This document shows positions 61,465 through 64,000 of a stretch of DNA of 64,000 nucleotides, piece after piece. Each line of letters opens with the position of its first letter. The first letter of the stretch is position 1. Source of the DNA: Anaerolineales bacterium (GTDB taxonomy: Bacteria > Chloroflexota > Anaerolineae > Anaerolineales > UBA4823). The notes under the pieces were generated by a model. The model made no database searches and was not told where the DNA came from. It saw only the letters and a program-made list of their open reading frames with translations. The translations under genes were made by a program, and so were the position numbers. The stretch spans positions 1 through 64,000 of the forward strand of contig JAFGBV010000004.1 in assembly GCA_016932955.1 (NCBI GenBank). Reading direction: 5' to 3'.

Positions 61465-62688
61465 TTGAATCTGCATCACAAATATAACCGGATCTTCATC
61501 ATTCTCGCCCTGCTGCTAGTACTCCTGGCAGCAGGGTTGATCTTCGCCCTGGTCTGGGGAAAAGCATCCAGCATCCGCTCGGAAAGGCAAGAGCCGGCCT
61601 ACACAATTGGCTTTGGCTCAGACACTGTGCGCGCCAGGGTGCTCGATGTCCTCGAAGAAGGAACAATTACACTCGGAGATATCACCCAACCGTACCAGAT
61701 CTTGCTCGTGCGCATTATGGAAGGGCCGCATGAAGGAGAGTTCCTGCAGATCGATTACGGTCAGCGCCAGATTCGCCCTGCCGGGTTGACCATCCGCCCA
61801 GGCGATCAGTTGCTGATCACAGTCAGCGTCACGCCGGATGGCATTCTATCCGGCTATTTCACTGATTTTGTGCGCTCCACACCGCTTCTGTGGCTATTGG
61901 GAACATTTGTCGTTTTCAGCATATTGATCAGCGGGTGGAAAGGCGTGCGCAGTTTGCTGGGCATGGCGTTCAGCTTGCTGGTGATCATCGCATACATCAT
62001 CCCCCAGATCCTGAACGGGCGCGATCCCGTTCTGGTCAGTGTCAGCGGGGCATTTGTGCTCCTGGCTGTGACCCTGTACCTGACCTATGGCTGGACGCTG
62101 AAGACGCACGCTGCGGTAGCCGGAACATTTATCTCCCTGCTGCTCACCGGGCTGCTGGCGGTGTTCTTCGTCAATCTTACCCGTCTGACCGGTTTTGGCA
62201 GCGAGGACGCGCTCTTCCTGGTACAGCAATCTACGGTGAAGATCAACCTGCGCGGAATGGTTTTAGGCGGAATCCTGATCGGAGCGTTAGGCGTGCTGGA
62301 TGACCTGGTGATCACCCAGGCATCGGCGGTTTTCGAATTACGCAGCGCTAATCCACAGCAAGGCTGGCGCGCATTGTTTCGCAGCGCCATGCGCATCGGG
62401 CAGGATCATGTAGCTGCAACCGTAAACACACTGGTGCTGGCCTATGCGGGCGCGGCCCTGCCCACACTGCTGCTCTTCACCTTATCTGGTGAGCAGTACG
62501 CCTACCTGGTTAACCTCGAATTTGTCACTGAAGAGATCGTACGCACGCTGATCGGGTCTTTGGGTTTGATCTCCGCCGTGCCGGTAACTACATTACTGGC
62601 TTCCCTGATCGCCTCACGTGTGGACAAACTGCATCAAAACGCCAGCTGGCTGGGTCCCCCCGACGGGCATACCAGGCATCAGCATTAA
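61465..62688 (+). CDS. YibE/F-family membrane protein
   Basis: This 407-residue protein has an N-terminal membrane segment, an extracytoplasmic beta domain (about 40-130) and about seven further membrane segments. GMVLGGILIGALGVLDDLVI and AMRIGQDHVAATVNTLVLAY are YibE/F signatures. The family function is not well established; some members are proposed transporters. The start is TTG at 61465, six bases after the LysM stop. A terminator follows. Confidence 0.83.
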   Translation: MNLHHKYNRIFIILALLLVLLAAGLIFALVWGKASSIRSERQEPAYTIGFGSDTVRARVLDVLEEGTITLGDITQPYQILLVRIMEGPHEGEFLQIDYGQRQIRPAGLTIRPGDQLLITVSVTPDGILSGYFTDFVRSTPLLWLLGTFVVFSILISGWKGVRSLLGMAFSLLVIIAYIIPQILNGRDPVLVSVSGAFVLLAVTLYLTYGWTLKTHAAVAGTFISLLLTGLLAVFFVNLTRLTGFGSEDALFLVQQSTVKINLRGMVLGGILIGALGVLDDLVITQASAVFELRSANPQQGWRALFRSAMRIGQDHVAATVNTLVLAYAGAALPTLLLFTLSGEQYAYLVNLEFVTEEIVRTLIGSLGLISAVPVTTLLASLIASRVDKLHQNASWLGPPDGHTRHQH

Positions 62689-62689
62689 A

Positions 62690-62730
62690 TGCGTAGTGGG
62701 CACAGGATGTATGCCCACTACGCACATTTT
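62690..62730. terminator. Bidirectional terminator between YibE/F and citrate synthase
   Basis: TGCGTAGTGGGCA (62690-62702) pairs perfectly with TGCCCACTACGCA (62712-62724) around a nine-base loop. CATTTT follows on the plus strand and TTTAAT on the minus strand, and the flanking genes converge. Confidence 0.82.
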
Positions 62731-62738
62731 GGCCGGGT

Positions 62739-64000
62739 CTATTGAGCAGCTTTTGCTGCAACCCCCTCCAGCATCGCGGTAGTCAGTGACTTTGGCCTTT
62801 CCAACGGCTGCCCCAGGGCACGCGCCCAAACCATATTAGCAGAAACGCCCAGGATACGGCTTACGCCAAACATAACTGTATAGAAATCCAGCTCGGTCAC
62901 GCCGTAGTGATATTGCAAGGTACCGCTGATCGCATCCACATTCGGCCACGGATCCTTGGCTTTGCCTTGTTCGCGCAACACATCGGGCACAACCTCATAA
63001 ACCAGGGCTGCCAGGTTGAAGATCGGGTCGTTCGGGAAATGCTGCATGCCATATTGGTGCTGGGCCGCAAAGCGCGGGTCGGTTTTCCGCAGCACGGCAT
63101 GCCCATAGCCGGGAATGACCTGACCGCTGTTCAGGGTATTCCAGGCAAATTGGCGCAGCTCTTCTTTTCCGGGTACGCCATTATACTTCTTATAAACATC
63201 CAGCAGCCAGCCCAGGCACTCTTGGTTTGCCAGGCCATGCAGTGGTCCAGCCAGGCCATTCATACCGGCCGAGGCCGCGTAGTAGATATCGGATAGGGCT
63301 GATCCAACCAGGTGGGTGGCATGTGCGCTGACATTGCCGCTTTCGTGGTCAGAGTGGAGCAAGAAGTACAGCCGGGATAGGTCCCGGTATCCCACATCCG
63401 CAACACCCATCATGTGCGCAAAATTTGCGCCCCAGTCCAGGTCTGGATTGGATGGGATGATCTCGCCGCCCTTGTACTTCCAGCGATAGATGAAGGCCGC
63501 AATCCCAGGAAGTTTCGCCGTCAAATCCAGGCTGTCTTCGAGGGTGGGCTCCCAATAAGCGTCCTTTTTCAAACCAGCATGGTACTGTTGAGCAAATTTC
63601 GAATTGTTCTGCAATGCCAAAACGGCCATGGAGAATAAAGTCATTGGATGGGTATCGGCAGGCATTGCCTTCAACGCATCAAAAACATAAGGCGATACCG
63701 CACTGCGCCTCTTCCACTCATCCTCCACCTCTAAGGCCTGCGCCTCAGTAGGGATGTCGCCCACGAGGAGTAAATAGTACAGACCACCCACATAGGGCAT
63801 CTCCGCACCAGCAGGCTGGGGTAATTTTTCCAGCAGCTCCGGGATGGTGTAGCCGCGGAAGCGAATGCCTTCCGCTGGATCAACGTAGGAAATATCTGTC
63901 ACCAGACTTTTCACGTTGCGCATCCCGCCATAGGCCTGGTCAATGGTCACCTGACCTACGACCACTTCTCCCGATTCCTTTACCAGCTTACGCACACGCT
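62739..64000 (-). CDS. gltA: Citrate synthase, mitochondrial-type (N-terminus beyond right end)
   Basis: At least 420 residues are visible. The frame stays open to the window edge, so the GTG at 63995 need not be the start. It condenses oxaloacetate and acetyl-CoA. The sequence is strikingly like eukaryotic citrate synthases: GGMRNVKSLVTDISYVDP, HESGNVSAHATHLVGSAL, AGPLHGLANQECLGWLLD (catalytic His), PGYGHAVLRKTDPRF (catalytic His) and PNVDAISGTLQYHYGV (catalytic Asp). It converges on YibE/F with a shared terminator. It belongs functionally with sucCD and malic enzyme in this window. Confidence 0.9.
   Translation of the reverse strand, partial: RVRKLVKESGEVVVGQVTIDQAYGGMRNVKSLVTDISYVDPAEGIRFRGYTIPELLEKLPQPAGAEMPYVGGLYYLLLVGDIPTEAQALEVEDEWKRRSAVSPYVFDALKAMPADTHPMTLFSMAVLALQNNSKFAQQYHAGLKKDAYWEPTLEDSLDLTAKLPGIAAFIYRWKYKGGEIIPSNPDLDWGANFAHMMGVADVGYRDLSRLYFLLHSDHESGNVSAHATHLVGSALSDIYYAASAGMNGLAGPLHGLANQECLGWLLDVYKKYNGVPGKEELRQFAWNTLNSGQVIPGYGHAVLRKTDPRFAAQHQYGMQHFPNDPIFNLAALVYEVVPDVLREQGKAKDPWPNVDAISGTLQYHYGVTELDFYTVMFGVSRILGVSANMVWARALGQPLERPKSLTTAMLEGVAAKAAQ

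Noticed and set aside
1..64000. CRISPR arrays, insertion sequences, prophage genes, rRNA or tRNA genes
   Set aside because: I saw no direct-repeat arrays, transposase or integrase motifs, or structural RNA signatures.

Overview
The window is a gene-dense bacterial chromosome segment of moderately high GC. It contains about 50 protein-coding genes, two of which run off the window ends. I found no rRNA, tRNA, CRISPR array, insertion sequence or integrase. No gene-free stretch exceeds about 215 bases; the longest are 9037-9250 and 54207-54409, and both hold promoters. The gene content suggests a member of the Chloroflexota, probably class Anaerolineae. The reasons are giant cyclase/ATPase/TPR proteins, secreted C25 and M14 peptidases with repeated beta-sandwich domains and a Y-(L/I)-P-M tail, a YwiC-like protein, a mitochondrial-type citrate synthase, and a type 2 IPP isomerase next to a polyprenyl synthase. 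This assignment is inference.

Layout. 1-486 is the start of an exported protein. 608-9136 is a minus-strand lasso-peptide locus, read right to left: a gingipain-like C25 peptidase, the B1 (PqqD/RRE) protein, the B2 leader peptidase, the C macrolactam synthetase, a 50-codon precursor with its own promoter, and an HPr-kinase-like protein. 9251-10471 is an anchored surface protein. 10544-15311 is a cNMP-binding protein overlapping a 1339-residue cyclase/ATPase/TPR protein. 15507-23687 is an exopolysaccharide operon (flippase, two polymerase/ligase-like proteins, acetyltransferase, glycosyltransferase, initiating sugar-phosphate transferase, Wzz-like protein).

23687-34351 is a run of genes on one strand: a second cyclase/ATPase/TPR protein, a second cNMP-binding protein, two MinD-like ATPases, an ECF sigma factor, a candidate anti-sigma membrane protein, a PrsW protease, a third MinD-like ATPase, a small zinc-binding protein and a winged-helix-like protein. 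Together with the related pair at 10544-15311, this is my best candidate for an undescribed system. It would couple a nucleotide second messenger and an intramembrane-proteolysis sigma switch to a set of paralogous, partly degenerate MinD ATPases.

34436-45020 is mixed: a BadF-type kinase, a histidine ammonia-lyase with an Ala-Cys-Gly MIO precursor, a thiamine-binding MTH1187 protein overlapped by a 25-codon SDR remnant, HisN, an ArsR-like regulator with an MFS exporter, an M20 peptidase, an EamA transporter, YwiC and three small DUF4870/DUF4190-like membrane proteins. 45144-64000 is mostly central metabolism: glycine cleavage H, P1 and P2, a ThrRS-like nucleoside kinase, ACT-malic enzyme, an M14 peptidase, SucCD, acyl carrier protein, type 2 IPP isomerase and polyprenyl synthase, HemW, a LysM protein, YibE/F and citrate synthase.

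Several intergenic regions carry long, almost perfect inverted repeats of shared design but unrelated sequence. Some lie between divergent genes, where a terminator is not expected.
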